From: Corynebacterium ulceribovis DSM 45146
Lineage (GTDB): Bacteria; Actinomycetota; Actinomycetes; Mycobacteriales; Mycobacteriaceae
Length of the DNA: 64,000 nt
Reading direction: 5' to 3'
NCBI RefSeq assembly: GCF_000372445.1
Contig: NZ_AQUY01000001.1
Location: 309,448 to 373,447, forward strand
Shown: positions 16,962 to 25,578 of the stretch, one piece after another
Layout: the number at the start of each line of letters is the position of its first letter
Numbering within the stretch: position 1 is the first letter of the stretch
The notes under the pieces: generated by a model
What the model was told of the DNA's origin: nothing
Database searches by the model: none
Seen by the model: the letters and a program-made list of their open reading frames with translations, nothing else
Translations under genes and position numbers: made by a program

Positions 16962-18308
16962 TTACACCGCTACGTGCTCAGGAGTATGAAGTTGTGCCAC
17001 AGCCTGGAAACCAAGCTTCAGGTCATCAATGATGTCATCGATGTCTTCGATGCCGAGGGATAGTCGGATCGTAGCCTGATTGATGCCTGCGCGGGTAAGG
17101 CCAGCCTCATCCGACTGCGAATGCGTGGTGGTTGCCGGGTGGACAACCAGGGAACGCGCGTCGCCGATGTTGGCCAGGTTCGAGTGCAGCTTCAGCGCAT
17201 CAATGAACGCCCACGCTTCCTCGCGGCCGCCAACAATATCGAAGGACAGCACCGAACCGGTGTACTTGTAGCCGAGGCGCTGCGCAGTCTCGAACCACGG
17301 CGAGGACGGCAAGCTCGCATGATTAACGCGAGTGACCTGCGGGTTCTCAGCCAGGAACTTCGCCACCGCATTAGCGTTTTCATTGTGACGGTTCAGCCGC
17401 AGGCTCAACGTGTCCAGGCCCTGCAACGTCACCCACGCATTGAACGGCGATGGGGCAGCGCCAGTATCGCGCAGCAGACCCGCACGAATCCGCAGGCCAA
17501 ACGCCTGATTGCCCAGCTCCGCGTAGCGCAGACCGTGGTAGGCCGCGTCGGGTTCGGTAAAACCTGGGAACACTGACTGGCCATCGCGCTCAACGGTCCA
17601 GTCGAACGTGCCGCCGTCGACGACCACGCCGCCCAGCGCCGCGCCGTTGCCGGAGTAATGCTTAGTCAGCGACGCCACCACCACGTCCGCGCCGAGCTCG
17701 AGTGGGCGGACCAGCGCCGCGGTGGCAATAGTGTTGTCGATAATCAGCGGCACCTGGTGAGCATGTGCAACTTCAGCGACTGCAGGAATATTCAGGACGT
17801 CGGCTTGGGGGTTGGCAAAAGTCTCTCCGTAAAACGCCTTAGTGTTCGGCTGAACTGCATCCTGCCAGGACTGCGGGTCATCCGGGTTGTCAACGAACGT
17901 GACGGTGATGCCGTAGCGAGCAAGAGTGTGCTGCAGCAGGGTTTCGGTGCCGCCGTATAGACGCGGGGAGGTCACAATGTGGTCGCCAGCTTGCGCAACG
18001 TTGAGGAACGCGGCAGTTTCCGCGGCCATTCCGGAAGCCAACAGCACCGCGTTGGTGCCGACTTCCAGGGAAGCCAGCCGCGCCTCGAGGGCAGCGACCG
18101 TTGGGTTAGTAAGGCGCGAATAAATCGGGCCTGGATCCTGCAATGAAAAACGCTGCGCCGCATGCTCCGCGGAATCAAAAACAAACGCGGTGGTGAGGTG
18201 GATTGGCTGGTTCCGCGAGTTGCTGTCGGAATCCAATTCCTGTCCGGCGTGAATAGCGCGGGTATCAAAAGACCAGTTGCTGGCTGCAGAGTTGTCGTAT
18301 TTTGGCAT
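16962..18308 (-). CDS. metY: O-acetylhomoserine sulfhydrylase MetY
   Basis: 448 residues. PLP-dependent Cys/Met-metabolism enzyme that makes homocysteine directly from O-acetylhomoserine and sulfide. The PLP lysine is Lys216 in VASLTKHYSGNG. Other family blocks are FDTRAIHAGQ near the N-terminus, YSRLTNPTVAALEARLA, and the C-terminal VVHPATTTHSQSDEAG. An ATG start with a GAGGGCG ribosome site lies downstream of a SAM-IV riboswitch and a candidate McbR operator, so both transcription and the leader RNA appear to be tied to methionine status. It is first in the metY-metX-prpF block. Confidence 0.96.
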   Translation of the reverse strand: MPKYDNSAASNWSFDTRAIHAGQELDSDSNSRNQPIHLTTAFVFDSAEHAAQRFSLQDPGPIYSRLTNPTVAALEARLASLEVGTNAVLLASGMAAETAAFLNVAQAGDHIVTSPRLYGGTETLLQHTLARYGITVTFVDNPDDPQSWQDAVQPNTKAFYGETFANPQADVLNIPAVAEVAHAHQVPLIIDNTIATAALVRPLELGADVVVASLTKHYSGNGAALGGVVVDGGTFDWTVERDGQSVFPGFTEPDAAYHGLRYAELGNQAFGLRIRAGLLRDTGAAPSPFNAWVTLQGLDTLSLRLNRHNENANAVAKFLAENPQVTRVNHASLPSSPWFETAQRLGYKYTGSVLSFDIVGGREEAWAFIDALKLHSNLANIGDARSLVVHPATTTHSQSDEAGLTRAGINQATIRLSLGIEDIDDIIDDLKLGFQAVAQLHTPEHVAV

Positions 18309-18337
18309 AGCTTCGCCCTCAAATTCTTTCTTTGTCT

Positions 18338-18372
18338 ACTCCCTGGGCGGCGCAGTCGCACACCCAGGGAGT
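18338..18372 (-). promoter_or_regulatory. Strong leader hairpin between SAM-IV aptamer and metY start
   Basis: ACTCCCTGGG (18363-18372 on the coding strand) is perfectly complementary to CCCAGGGAGT (18338-18347), leaving a 15-base loop. No U-run follows, so it is not a textbook terminator. It is placed where an expression platform would be, about 30 bases before metY. Confidence 0.55.
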
Positions 18373-18412
18373 GATTGCAAGTTTTGGGAACTTGCGCGGG
18401 CAGCCTGAGACT

Positions 18413-18532
18413 GGCCCGTGCTTTGCCGTTGCGGAAAATGACCCGCAGGCCAGGTCGTCGTTCCCCGGGGGCACCCTTGCACGAGGCGGGTTGCCGGCAA
18501 GCCATCCGGGATTTCGGCTTGCGCTCTTGACC
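18413..18532 (-). ncRNA. SAM-IV riboswitch upstream of metY
   Basis: The minus-strand leader begins GGTCAAGAGCGCAAGCC, continues with GCTTGCCGGCAACCCGCC, AGGGTGCCCCCGGGG and GACGACCTGGCC, and ends with CGGCAAAGCACGGGCC. These match, in order and spacing, the SAM-IV aptamer known from mycobacteria, including the P1 ends GGTC/GACC, the GCCGGCAACCC core and the 3' pseudoknot segment. The element is about 120 nt, the typical size. It should bind S-adenosylmethionine and reduce metY expression. Confidence 0.88.
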
Positions 18533-18547
18533 TGATTCACACCGTAA

Positions 18548-18563
18548 TGGACAGCTCTGTCTA
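18548..18563 (-). promoter_or_regulatory. McbR-like operator upstream of metY
   Basis: TGGAC-AGCTCT-GTCTA (reverse complement TAGAC-AGAGCT-GTCCA) fits the C. glutamicum McbR consensus TAGAC-N6-GTCTA with one mismatch. On the metY strand TTGCAA lies directly before it and could be a -35 element. The site would then sit between -35 and -10, with transcription starting just before the riboswitch. Confidence 0.65.
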
Positions 18564-18639
18564 TTTGCAAGTGTTGGGCGGAAAATTGTTTCGCGAAAAC
18601 CCGCCAGCGCCGCCCCGATAGCCGTGCCATAGTGGGCAT

Positions 18640-19956
18640 ATGACCACTTCGCCGGCCCCTAACGTCAACACGCAAAAAACCGTCACTACCTGGAACGTTG
18701 TCGGGGTCGCACTCATGTTTGCCTCAAACGGGGCGCTGCTCGGAGTCCTCGCGCCGTGGTACCCCAGCTTCGTGCAAAAATGGCTTATTGACGAAGCAAC
18801 ATTCGGTCTAGTTGTGGCCTGCATGCCCCTCGGGGCGTTGCTCGCGGCAACCCTACCGGCATGGGCAGCCAAGCGCTTCGGGCCCCTGCGCGCCGTCGGC
18901 TGGGGCACCGCGGCGATGGCGCTGCTGCTGGGGGTCGTTGGCTGGCTACCCGGCGGACAATGGATCGGTGGGGTGTCCGCCGGGGCAGGGGCACTAGGGG
19001 CAGTGCTGCTGGGGTTCGGCGCGCTCGATGCCGTCGTCGATGTGTCGCAAAACGTGTGCGGAGTGCGGGTGGAACAACGGCGCGGACGGTCAATTATGTC
19101 CTCGCTGCATGCCTGCTGGAGTCTCGGGGCGGCTGGGGCCGGGGCAGCGGCGACTGCAGTGGCGCTGTCCGGGGCTGAGTTCCGTGGGTTTATTGTGGTT
19201 GCGGGGACGGTGATTGTGCTGGTCTCGGTGCTGGGCTGCTGGCAGGTCGGTGCGGCGGCGGTAGACGGCGCCGATGTCAGTGGCGCGGATGTTGGTGGCG
19301 CCGATGTTGGTGGGGCAGACGCAGGCGATGGCGCAACGACGGCGGACGCACCGGCGACCCGGAAGCTACTGTCGCGGCCAGTGCTGATGGCGCTGCTACC
19401 GCTTGCTGCCATCGCCATTGCCGCCGTGGTCGTGGAGGACGTGGCAACGAACTGGGCGAGTATCGCTGCGGTGGAACTCACTGGAATCGATGTGTCGGCA
19501 GCGGGAATGACATTCGCGCTGATTGTCGGGTCGCAAACGGTGGGGCGGTTCACCGGCGACCCGCTGATTAACAAGTTCGGGCGGGCGAATGTCGCGCGCG
19601 TCGGCGGGCTGCTGATTGCCGTGGGCAGTGTGCTGGTGGTGACAGCCAGCGCGGCGCCGGTGTTGATGGCCGGGTTCATGTTGTCAGGATTCGGTTGCGG
19701 CACCTTGGTGCCGTCGGTGTTTGCCGTAGCGGCGCGGCTGCCTGCGATCTCCGATAGCGGCGGGTTGACGATTGTCAGTTGGCTGATGCGCGTTGGCTTT
19801 TTGGTATCCAGCCCAATCGTTGGGGCAGTGGCCAGCGCCGCGAACCTTCGGGTGGCACTGGGAATTGTGGTGCTGTCCGGCATGACGGTCGTGCTGTTCG
19901 CGTCCGCGCTGCGGACCGAGGGGCGAGTGGGCAGAGGGGCCGGGGCGCGCAGTTAA
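18640..19956 (+). CDS. MFS transporter
   Basis: 438 residues with about 12 hydrophobic segments in two halves. The first half starts at about residue 16 (NVVGVALMFASNGALLGVLA), with the conserved loop WAAKRFGPLRAVG between helices 2 and 3. The second half begins after a hydrophilic centre loop, and shows the homologous GDPLINKFGRANVARVGG. The centre loop (about 206-240) carries repeated SGADVGGADVGGADAG. The substrate is unknown; the fold resembles the FucP/YbjJ-type sugar or amino-acid exporters. It diverges from the methionine genes, so a link to sulfur amino-acid export is possible but unproven. Confidence 0.85.
   Translation: MTTSPAPNVNTQKTVTTWNVVGVALMFASNGALLGVLAPWYPSFVQKWLIDEATFGLVVACMPLGALLAATLPAWAAKRFGPLRAVGWGTAAMALLLGVVGWLPGGQWIGGVSAGAGALGAVLLGFGALDAVVDVSQNVCGVRVEQRRGRSIMSSLHACWSLGAAGAGAAATAVALSGAEFRGFIVVAGTVIVLVSVLGCWQVGAAAVDGADVSGADVGGADVGGADAGDGATTADAPATRKLLSRPVLMALLPLAAIAIAAVVVEDVATNWASIAAVELTGIDVSAAGMTFALIVGSQTVGRFTGDPLINKFGRANVARVGGLLIAVGSVLVVTASAAPVLMAGFMLSGFGCGTLVPSVFAVAARLPAISDSGGLTIVSWLMRVGFLVSSPIVGAVASAANLRVALGIVVLSGMTVVLFASALRTEGRVGRGAGARS
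19266..19325. repeat. Degenerate 15-bp tandem repeat in the MFS gene centre loop
   Basis: About four copies of GGCGC[G/C]GATGTTGGT-type units encode Gly-Ala-Asp-Val-Gly/Ser. They fall in the loop joining the two six-helix halves, where length variation should be tolerated. Confidence 0.75.
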
Positions 19957-20034
19957 TCATCGCCCGCAATTGTGGCACGGAGATTTTTGCGGAAAGCGGG
20001 TCGCGCCGGGGCGACGCTGTGGTTGCCTAATCAC

Positions 20035-21204
20035 ATGAACCAGCCCGCACCTCGCCCAAACTCCGCACACAGCCAGCGCGCCACTCATTCCGCGGTCCCG
20101 CCAAAGCAGTCACTCATCACGCAAGCAACAGCGAAGGTCGCGCAGCTTGCGACGAGCCTTCCTGAGCCGCTGCTTAAGCGCCTCGGCACGGTCACGAACT
20201 CTGACGGCGATACCCTTGCTCCCGACGTCAACGTGTCGCTGAAGCTGCTGAGCATCGTCGAGGGCGAGAACTTCACCGAGATGCCCGCCGCCGAAGGCCG
20301 CAAACTGTTAGACCGCGAGGCGTATCTTGCCGCCGGGGAACGTATCCCCGTTGGCTCGGTAGAGGCCACCCACATCGAAGGCGTGCCCGTGCGCATTTAC
20401 CGCGCAGCCCCTGCCACCGGTACCTCTGCAGCCGATACCCCTGCCACCGGTACCGAGCCAAGCGCGCCATCAAGCGCCCTGGTGTACCTGCATGGCGGTG
20501 GCTGGGTTCTCGGCTCGCTGGATAGCCACGACAACACGTGCCGCTTCCTGTGTCGCCACGCGGGCATCACCGTCGTTAGCGTCGACTACCGGCTCGCCCC
20601 AGAGCACGCCTTCCCGGCGGGCCTCACGGACGCCCTCAACGTCACCAAGCACCTTATGGCTGGGAACATCGCCGACATTGACCCCGCGCGCGTGGCCGTC
20701 GGTGGAGATTCGGCGGGCGGTAACTTGGCGGCGGCGACATGCCTGCAGCTGCGGGCGGAGGGGGCGGCTCAGCCAGCGTTGCAGGTGTTGTTCGTACCGG
20801 CGTTGAACTTGGCGCGGTTGGATACGCCGAGCCACAAGGAGTTCGCGGAAGGGTTCTTCTTGACGGCCGCCGAGATGGATTGGTACATCGCGCGCTACTG
20901 TCCGGACAAAGCAGAGCGGGAGAATCCGCTGGTGTCGCCGCTTTTCGCCGCGGACGGTGTCGGTGCGCCGGGCGGCGTCGGGGAGGGCTTGGCGGGGTTG
21001 GCACCGGCATATGTGGCGGTCGCGGGCTTCGACCCGCTGCGCGACGAGGGCCTAGCGTACGGCGCGGCACTGCAGGCCGCAGGGGTGCCGACCACCATTA
21101 AGCGTTACGGCAGCTTGGTGCACCCGTTTGTGAATTCGATGGGCATTTGGAAAGGCGCCCGCCAGGCGCTTGCTGACGTTTCGGAGGCGCTTCGGGCGAT
21201 ATAG
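20035..21204 (+). CDS. Alpha/beta hydrolase, hormone-sensitive-lipase family esterase
   Basis: 389 residues from the ATG at 20035; an in-frame GTG at 19972 would add 21 residues of poor quality and neither has a clear ribosome site. The oxyanion motif HGGGW begins at His153, and the nucleophile elbow GGDSAGGN places the serine at 226. Asp in FDPLRDEG and His in SLVHPF complete the triad. The DYRLAPEH segment is the family hallmark. There is no signal peptide, so it is cytoplasmic. A Thr/Ala-rich insert with a 17-bp direct repeat (CCCCTGCCACCGGTACC twice, about 20408-20452) precedes the oxyanion loop. It resembles mycobacterial Lip family short-chain esterases. Confidence 0.88.
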   Translation: MNQPAPRPNSAHSQRATHSAVPPKQSLITQATAKVAQLATSLPEPLLKRLGTVTNSDGDTLAPDVNVSLKLLSIVEGENFTEMPAAEGRKLLDREAYLAAGERIPVGSVEATHIEGVPVRIYRAAPATGTSAADTPATGTEPSAPSSALVYLHGGGWVLGSLDSHDNTCRFLCRHAGITVVSVDYRLAPEHAFPAGLTDALNVTKHLMAGNIADIDPARVAVGGDSAGGNLAAATCLQLRAEGAAQPALQVLFVPALNLARLDTPSHKEFAEGFFLTAAEMDWYIARYCPDKAERENPLVSPLFAADGVGAPGGVGEGLAGLAPAYVAVAGFDPLRDEGLAYGAALQAAGVPTTIKRYGSLVHPFVNSMGIWKGARQALADVSEALRAI

Positions 21205-21236
21205 CGGCGGGGTATAGCGCGGCGCACAAGCGCACG

Positions 21237-21267
21237 AAAAAGGCCAGGAACTGTGCAGTTCCTGGCC
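21237..21267 (-). terminator. Intrinsic terminator of icd
   Basis: A perfect 11-bp stem, GGCCAGGAACT/AGTTCCTGGCC (21242-21252 with 21257-21267), has a 4-base loop. On the minus strand it is followed by TTTTT. It lies about 35 bp after the icd stop and may also help end the converging esterase transcript. Confidence 0.88.
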
Positions 21268-21301
21268 AGATCGGGCGCCGCCCACTAGGTGGGCACGCGC
21301 G

Positions 21302-23524
21302 TTACTTCGTCAGACCGTCGATAATTTCGTTGAAGGTCGCGGATGGACGCATGACAGCGGTCAGCTTCGCTTCATCTGGACGGTAGTAGCCACCCAAGTC
21401 AGCAGCGGAACCCTGGTTGTCCAGCAGTTCCTGCGCAATCTGCTCTTCCTTCGCTGCCAACGCTTCGGCAACAGGCGCGAAGGTTTCCTTCAGCTTGGCG
21501 TCATCGTCCTGTGCCGCCAACTCCTTGGCCCAGTACAGCGCCAGGTAGAAGTGGGAGCCACGGTTGTCGATTTCGCCGACCTTGCGCGATGGGGACTTGC
21601 CTTCCAGCAGCACCTTCGCGGTTGCCTTGTCCAGCGCGTCGGCCAGCACCTTCGGTGCAACGTTGTCGTCATCCTTTGCTGCGTAGCGCAGGGATTCCGC
21701 CAGCGCCAAGAACTCACCGAGGGAGTCCCAACGCAGGTGGTTTTCTTCTTCAACCTGCTGCACATGCTTCGGCGCGGAGCCACCAGCACCAGTTTCGAAC
21801 AGGCCGCCGCCAGCCATCAGCGGCACGACAGACAGCATCTTCGCGGAGGTGCCCAGTTCCATGATTGGGAACAGGTCGGTGTTGTAGTCACGCAGCACGT
21901 TACCGGTCACGGAGATGGTGTTTTCGCCGCGGCGGATGCGCTCAATCGACAACTTGGTAGCGGCAACTGGGTCCATGATGCGGATGTCCAGGCCGTCGGT
22001 GTCGTGGTCCTTGAGGTAGGTTTCCACCTTCTCAATCAGGTTGCGGTCGTGCGCGCGTTCTGGGTCCAGCCAGAACACCGCTGGGTCACCGGTTTCGCGG
22101 GCGCGGGTCACAGCTAGCTTGACCCAGTCCTGGATTGGCAGGTCCTTGGTCTGGCAGGAGCGCCAAATGTCGCCCTCTTCCACCTCATGCTCAATCAGCA
22201 CGTCACCAGCGGAGTTCACCACCTGCAGCTTGCCAGCCGCTTCAACATGGAAAGTCTTGTTGTGGGAGCCGTACTCTTCTGCCTTCTGCGCCATCAGGCC
22301 AACGTTTGGCACCGAACCCATAGTCGCTGGGTCGTAGGCACCGTTCTCGCGGCAATCGTCGATAACTGCTTGGTAGACGCCTGCGTAAGAGGAGTCAGGG
22401 ATGACTGCCAGGGTGTCGGATTCTTCACCCTGTGGGCCCCAGCCCTTACCGCCGTTACGGATCAGCGCAGGCATCGACGCGTCGACGATGACGTCGGACG
22501 GTACGTGCAAGTTGGAGATGCCGCGGTCGGAGTTGACCATGTACAGGCGTGGGCCGTTGGTGAGGTCCTGCTCGAACGCTGCGCGTGCTTCCGCTGCCCA
22601 GCTTTCGTCAATACGCTCCAGGCCGTCCTGAATAGCAGCCAGACCATTATCTGGGGTCAGGCCAGCCTCAGCCAGCTGTGCTTCGTACTTCGGGTAGACC
22701 GATGGGAAGTAGGCGCGGATGACTTCGCCGAAAATCAGCGGGTCGGACACCTTCATCATGGTGGCCTTCAGGTGCACGGAGAACAGCACGTCTTCGTCCT
22801 TGGCGCGCTTGACCTGCTCCGAGAGGAATTCGTCCAGGGCGTTCTGGGAGATGAAGGTACCGTCGATGACTTCACCTTCGAGGACGTCCAGACCTTCCTT
22901 GAGAATCTGAACGTTGCCGTTTGCGTCAACGAGCTGGTAGGTCAGGGTGTCGGCAGCTGGCATGACCACGGACTTCTCATTGTGGCGGAAGTCGTTGGCG
23001 TCCATGGTGGCAACGTTGGTTTTGGAGTCCTTCGACCATGCGCCCATGCGGTGTGGGTGCTTGCGGGCGAATTCCTTGACAGCTTCTGGCGCACGGCGGT
23101 CAGAGTTACCTTCGCGCAGGACTGGGTTCACAGCGGAGCCCTTGACCTTGTCAAACTTTGCGCGGATGTCCTTTTCCTCGTCGGTAGCTGGTGCGTCCGG
23201 GTAGTCCGGAATGTCGTAACCCAGCGCCTGCAGCTCAGCGACGGCGCGCTTGAGCTGTGGGACGGAGGCGGAAATATTAGGCAACTTGATGATGTTGCAG
23301 TTCGGTTCCTTGACCAGTTCGCCGAGCTTAGCCAGTTCGTCGTCGATGCGCTGGTCCTCGGTCAAGCGGTCCGCGAACTGTGCGATGATGCGGCCGGCCA
23401 GAGAGATGTCACGAGTTTCAACGTCGATACCGGCTTGGTTCGAGAAAGCCTCCACAATCGGCTTTAGCGAGTAAGTGGCGAGAAGGGGTGCCTCGTCGGT
23501 TCGGGTCCAAACAATCGTGGCCAT
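21302..23524 (-). CDS. icd: Monomeric NADP-dependent isocitrate dehydrogenase
   Basis: 740 residues from the ATG at 23524, preceded by GGGAG at good spacing; the frame is open upstream but unsupported. Oxidatively decarboxylates isocitrate to 2-oxoglutarate in the TCA cycle. The length and blocks identify the large monomeric class (738 residues in C. glutamicum): [49 protein letters not shown] for the substrate/metal site, [21 protein letters not shown] and [19 protein letters not shown] near the C-terminus. The gene stands alone with its own terminator. Confidence 0.97.
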   Translation of the reverse strand: MATIVWTRTDEAPLLATYSLKPIVEAFSNQAGIDVETRDISLAGRIIAQFADRLTEDQRIDDELAKLGELVKEPNCNIIKLPNISASVPQLKRAVAELQALGYDIPDYPDAPATDEEKDIRAKFDKVKGSAVNPVLREGNSDRRAPEAVKEFARKHPHRMGAWSKDSKTNVATMDANDFRHNEKSVVMPAADTLTYQLVDANGNVQILKEGLDVLEGEVIDGTFISQNALDEFLSEQVKRAKDEDVLFSVHLKATMMKVSDPLIFGEVIRAYFPSVYPKYEAQLAEAGLTPDNGLAAIQDGLERIDESWAAEARAAFEQDLTNGPRLYMVNSDRGISNLHVPSDVIVDASMPALIRNGGKGWGPQGEESDTLAVIPDSSYAGVYQAVIDDCRENGAYDPATMGSVPNVGLMAQKAEEYGSHNKTFHVEAAGKLQVVNSAGDVLIEHEVEEGDIWRSCQTKDLPIQDWVKLAVTRARETGDPAVFWLDPERAHDRNLIEKVETYLKDHDTDGLDIRIMDPVAATKLSIERIRRGENTISVTGNVLRDYNTDLFPIMELGTSAKMLSVVPLMAGGGLFETGAGGSAPKHVQQVEEENHLRWDSLGEFLALAESLRYAAKDDDNVAPKVLADALDKATAKVLLEGKSPSRKVGEIDNRGSHFYLALYWAKELAAQDDDAKLKETFAPVAEALAAKEEQIAQELLDNQGSAADLGGYYRPDEAKLTAVMRPSATFNEIIDGLTK

Positions 23525-23709
23525 TAAATGTCTCCCTGTAGTTCGGTTGATCTGTTCTCCCCACGATACCGCAGTATTTGCTGGGAGCTTGCTGAGAAGT
23601 ACCGCGAAGGGGGAGGGGCTACGGTGAAAAGATGCAGGAAGAGGCCATTTTGTGAGTTCCGCCACTGACGGGGGTAGTAGTTTCTTTACCAAAACGTTTG
23701 GGCTTTTTG

Positions 23710-23743
23710 ACGAAAAGAAGCCCGCCTGAAAAATCAGGCGGGC
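23710..23743 (-). terminator. Intrinsic terminator of the J-domain-like membrane protein gene
   Basis: GCCCGCCTGA (23720-23729) and TCAGGCGGGC (23734-23743) form a perfect 10-bp stem with an AAAA loop. The minus strand continues CTTCTTTTCG. It lies 37 bp after the stop of the 23780-25429 gene. Confidence 0.85.
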
Positions 23744-23779
23744 TAAGGAGCTACTCGCTATTGCAGTGGTGCGCAGCGA

Positions 23780-25429
23780 TTACTGGTTGTACGGGGACTG
23801 ACCAGACTGACCGAAAGGCGACTGGCCTGGGTTACCCGGCTGGCCAAATGGCGACTGACCTGGGTTGCCTGGCTGACTGAACGGGGACTGACCCGGGTTG
23901 CCCGGCTGGCTGAACGGGGACTGACCTGGGTTGCCTGGCTGACCAAAGCCCTGCTGGGAACCTGCGCCCTGGAAGCCCTGCGGTGCACCGAAACCTTGTG
24001 GGGAGCCGTAGTTAGGCTGGCCACCCTGCGGTGCGCCCATGTGCTGCGGCGCACCTGGGCCCTGCGGCGAGCCTGGCCCCTGTGGTCCCTGTGGACCTTG
24101 CGGGCCCTGTGGACCGAAGTTCTGCTGTGGCTCTGGCTGTGGCTTTGGTGCTGGCAAGTCAACTGGTTGGCCGGTCATCCAGTTCTTGACATCGCCAGCG
24201 AAGTTCAAACCAAACGCCGCACCAAGCAGGCCAGACATAATCAGGTACAACACAGTTCCGGCGGTAGTCAGGGCGCCATCAACAAATTCCAGGGTGAGTG
24301 GGAAAACGCCCTCACCGATGGCTGTCAGGAGGAGCACTGGTGCCGCTGCCCAGTGGAAGTACTGCGCAATGCGGTTGTTGCCGCGGATCACCTGGAGTGC
24401 AATGAAAAAGCTGACTACGGCGAAGAAAGCGCCATAAGAACCATTGATAACGCCGCCGGTATCAGTAGAGTCAGCCAGAACTCCGATCAGCCACATCAAC
24501 ACCATGACGCTCGCGATAACACCGATGCCACCCCAAATGCTGGCAGTGACTTTCACCATCTGTGGCAGAGCGTTGAACATCTGCTGCGGAGTGGTGTCTT
24601 CGTTGAAGTCACGCGAGGACACCGTGCCGCCACTCTGCGGTGGCTGGCCCGGTGCACCCTGCGGGTGCTGCTGAGCGTGCTGTGGTTGTTGGTATGGAGA
24701 ATTGCTGTCCGCACCTGGTGAAGTCAGCGGGGCATAAGACATAGATGCGTATTCACCGACGAAAGGCGAGCTTGGGTTCTGCGCCTGCGCGTCGGAATGC
24801 GACTCGCCGGATTCGGTGGAAGCAGCGGAAGCGGCCGAAGCGCTATCTCCGCTTGACGAGCTGGAACGAGTGAAAGTTGGCTGGTCATTTTCAGCGATGT
24901 AAGCACCGGACGAAACTTCGGGCTGCTCAGGCTGCGCCGACTGTTCCGACTGTGCTGGCTCTTCCGTCTGATTCGGCTGTGCTGCCTGCTCAAGCGGGGA
25001 GTTGTACCCGCTCTGCGCGGACTGCGATGGCGCACCATAACCAGAAGTCAGCGAGGTTGCCTGGTCGCCGGAGTCTGGTTGTGGTTCCGAAGCGCCATAA
25101 GGAGTATTCGCTGGGAAAAGCGTCGTGGCACTGGAATCGTCAGCACCACTATCAGCGTAGAGGGAACCTTCGGTGGCTAAGCGGCGCAGCTCAGCGATGC
25201 CCACTTCGCGGTCGTCGCTGGAATCGAGCGCTTGGTCGTAGACACTGCGCTTGACCGGGTTAGAAAGAATGTTGCCGGCGACCTTAATCTGCTGAACCTC
25301 GCCATGACCGTCCGGCAGGCCCTGAGCTTGCAGAGCCTGCAGACGCTCTGACAATTCGCGGGAAAGCGCGTTCGCGTCTTGGCCTCGGTCTAATCCGAGT
25401 TCGTCATAAAGATCGTATTTGTTGCCCAC
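23780..25429 (-). CDS. Multi-domain membrane protein with J-domain-like N-terminus and repeat-rich C-terminus
   Basis: 549 residues. The first 75 residues (KYDLYDELGLDRGQDANALS, then VQQIKVAGNILSNPVKRSVYD) resemble a DnaJ-like helical hairpin, but no HPD motif is present, so a chaperone-activating role is doubtful. Residues about 110-290 are Gln/Ser/Pro-rich and disordered. Roughly 300-430 hold three or four membrane helices (VTASIWGGIGVIASVMVLMW, GAFFAVVSFFIALQVI, TTAGTVLYLIMSGLLGAAFG). The tail has collagen-like GPQGPQ triplets and four 11-residue GNPGQSPFSQP repeats. It is probably a cell-envelope protein. I do not recognise a characterised homologue. ATG start, own terminator. Confidence 0.8.
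   Translation of the reverse strand: MGNKYDLYDELGLDRGQDANALSRELSERLQALQAQGLPDGHGEVQQIKVAGNILSNPVKRSVYDQALDSSDDREVGIAELRRLATEGSLYADSGADDSSATTLFPANTPYGASEPQPDSGDQATSLTSGYGAPSQSAQSGYNSPLEQAAQPNQTEEPAQSEQSAQPEQPEVSSGAYIAENDQPTFTRSSSSSGDSASAASAASTESGESHSDAQAQNPSSPFVGEYASMSYAPLTSPGADSNSPYQQPQHAQQHPQGAPGQPPQSGGTVSSRDFNEDTTPQQMFNALPQMVKVTASIWGGIGVIASVMVLMWLIGVLADSTDTGGVINGSYGAFFAVVSFFIALQVIRGNNRIAQYFHWAAAPVLLLTAIGEGVFPLTLEFVDGALTTAGTVLYLIMSGLLGAAFGLNFAGDVKNWMTGQPVDLPAPKPQPEPQQNFGPQGPQGPQGPQGPGSPQGPGAPQHMGAPQGGQPNYGSPQGFGAPQGFQGAGSQQGFGQPGNPGQSPFSQPGNPGQSPFSQPGNPGQSPFGQPGNPGQSPFGQSGQSPYNQ
23820..23951. repeat. Four-unit 33-bp tandem repeat
   Basis: Units start at 23820, 23853, 23886 and 23919, each GACTG(A/G)CC(T/C)GGGTT... 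and differ by a few bases. They encode the C-terminal 11-residue repeats of the membrane protein, so copy-number changes keep the frame. Confidence 0.92.
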
Positions 25430-25525
25430 CGAAGGTGCTCCTTTTCTTTTGTTAACAAGATCACCTTAACGGAACGGTAGGGGTGATGTGGGGCAACAAA
25501 CACCGATAAAGGGCTGCACATATAT

Positions 25526-25558
25526 GAAAAAAGCTGGTGAAAAGTATTTTTCACCAGC
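25526..25558 (-). terminator. Intrinsic terminator of the cutinase gene
   Basis: GCTGGTGAAAA pairs with TTTTCACCAGC (25533-25558), and the minus strand continues with TTTTTT. It lies 20 bp after the stop. Confidence 0.88.
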
Positions 25559-25578
25559 CCTAATTGTCGCGATGTGAA

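Larger units (their letters stand above)
18309..18639. other. Divergent intergenic region metY / MFS transporter
   Basis: The only gene-free stretch over 300 bp. The left two thirds hold the metY leader hairpin, SAM-IV riboswitch and McbR-like operator. The right part (18564-18639) must contain the promoter of the rightward MFS gene; I see no further recognisable motif there. Confidence 0.7.

Noticed and set aside
18561..19883. A long minus-strand open frame opposite the MFS gene
   Set aside because: Its product is Ser/Thr/Pro/Ala low-complexity (APPTSAPPTSAP), caused by the GC-rich codons of the real gene; it has no ribosome site or known domain.
22187..23467. A 426-residue frame opposite icd
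   Set aside because: It is a mirror of highly biased icd codons; icd is certain on the other strand.
23698..23712. Shared word GGGCTTTTTGACG with 49519-49531
   Set aside because: A 13-base match is expected several times by chance in 64 kb and the flanks differ.
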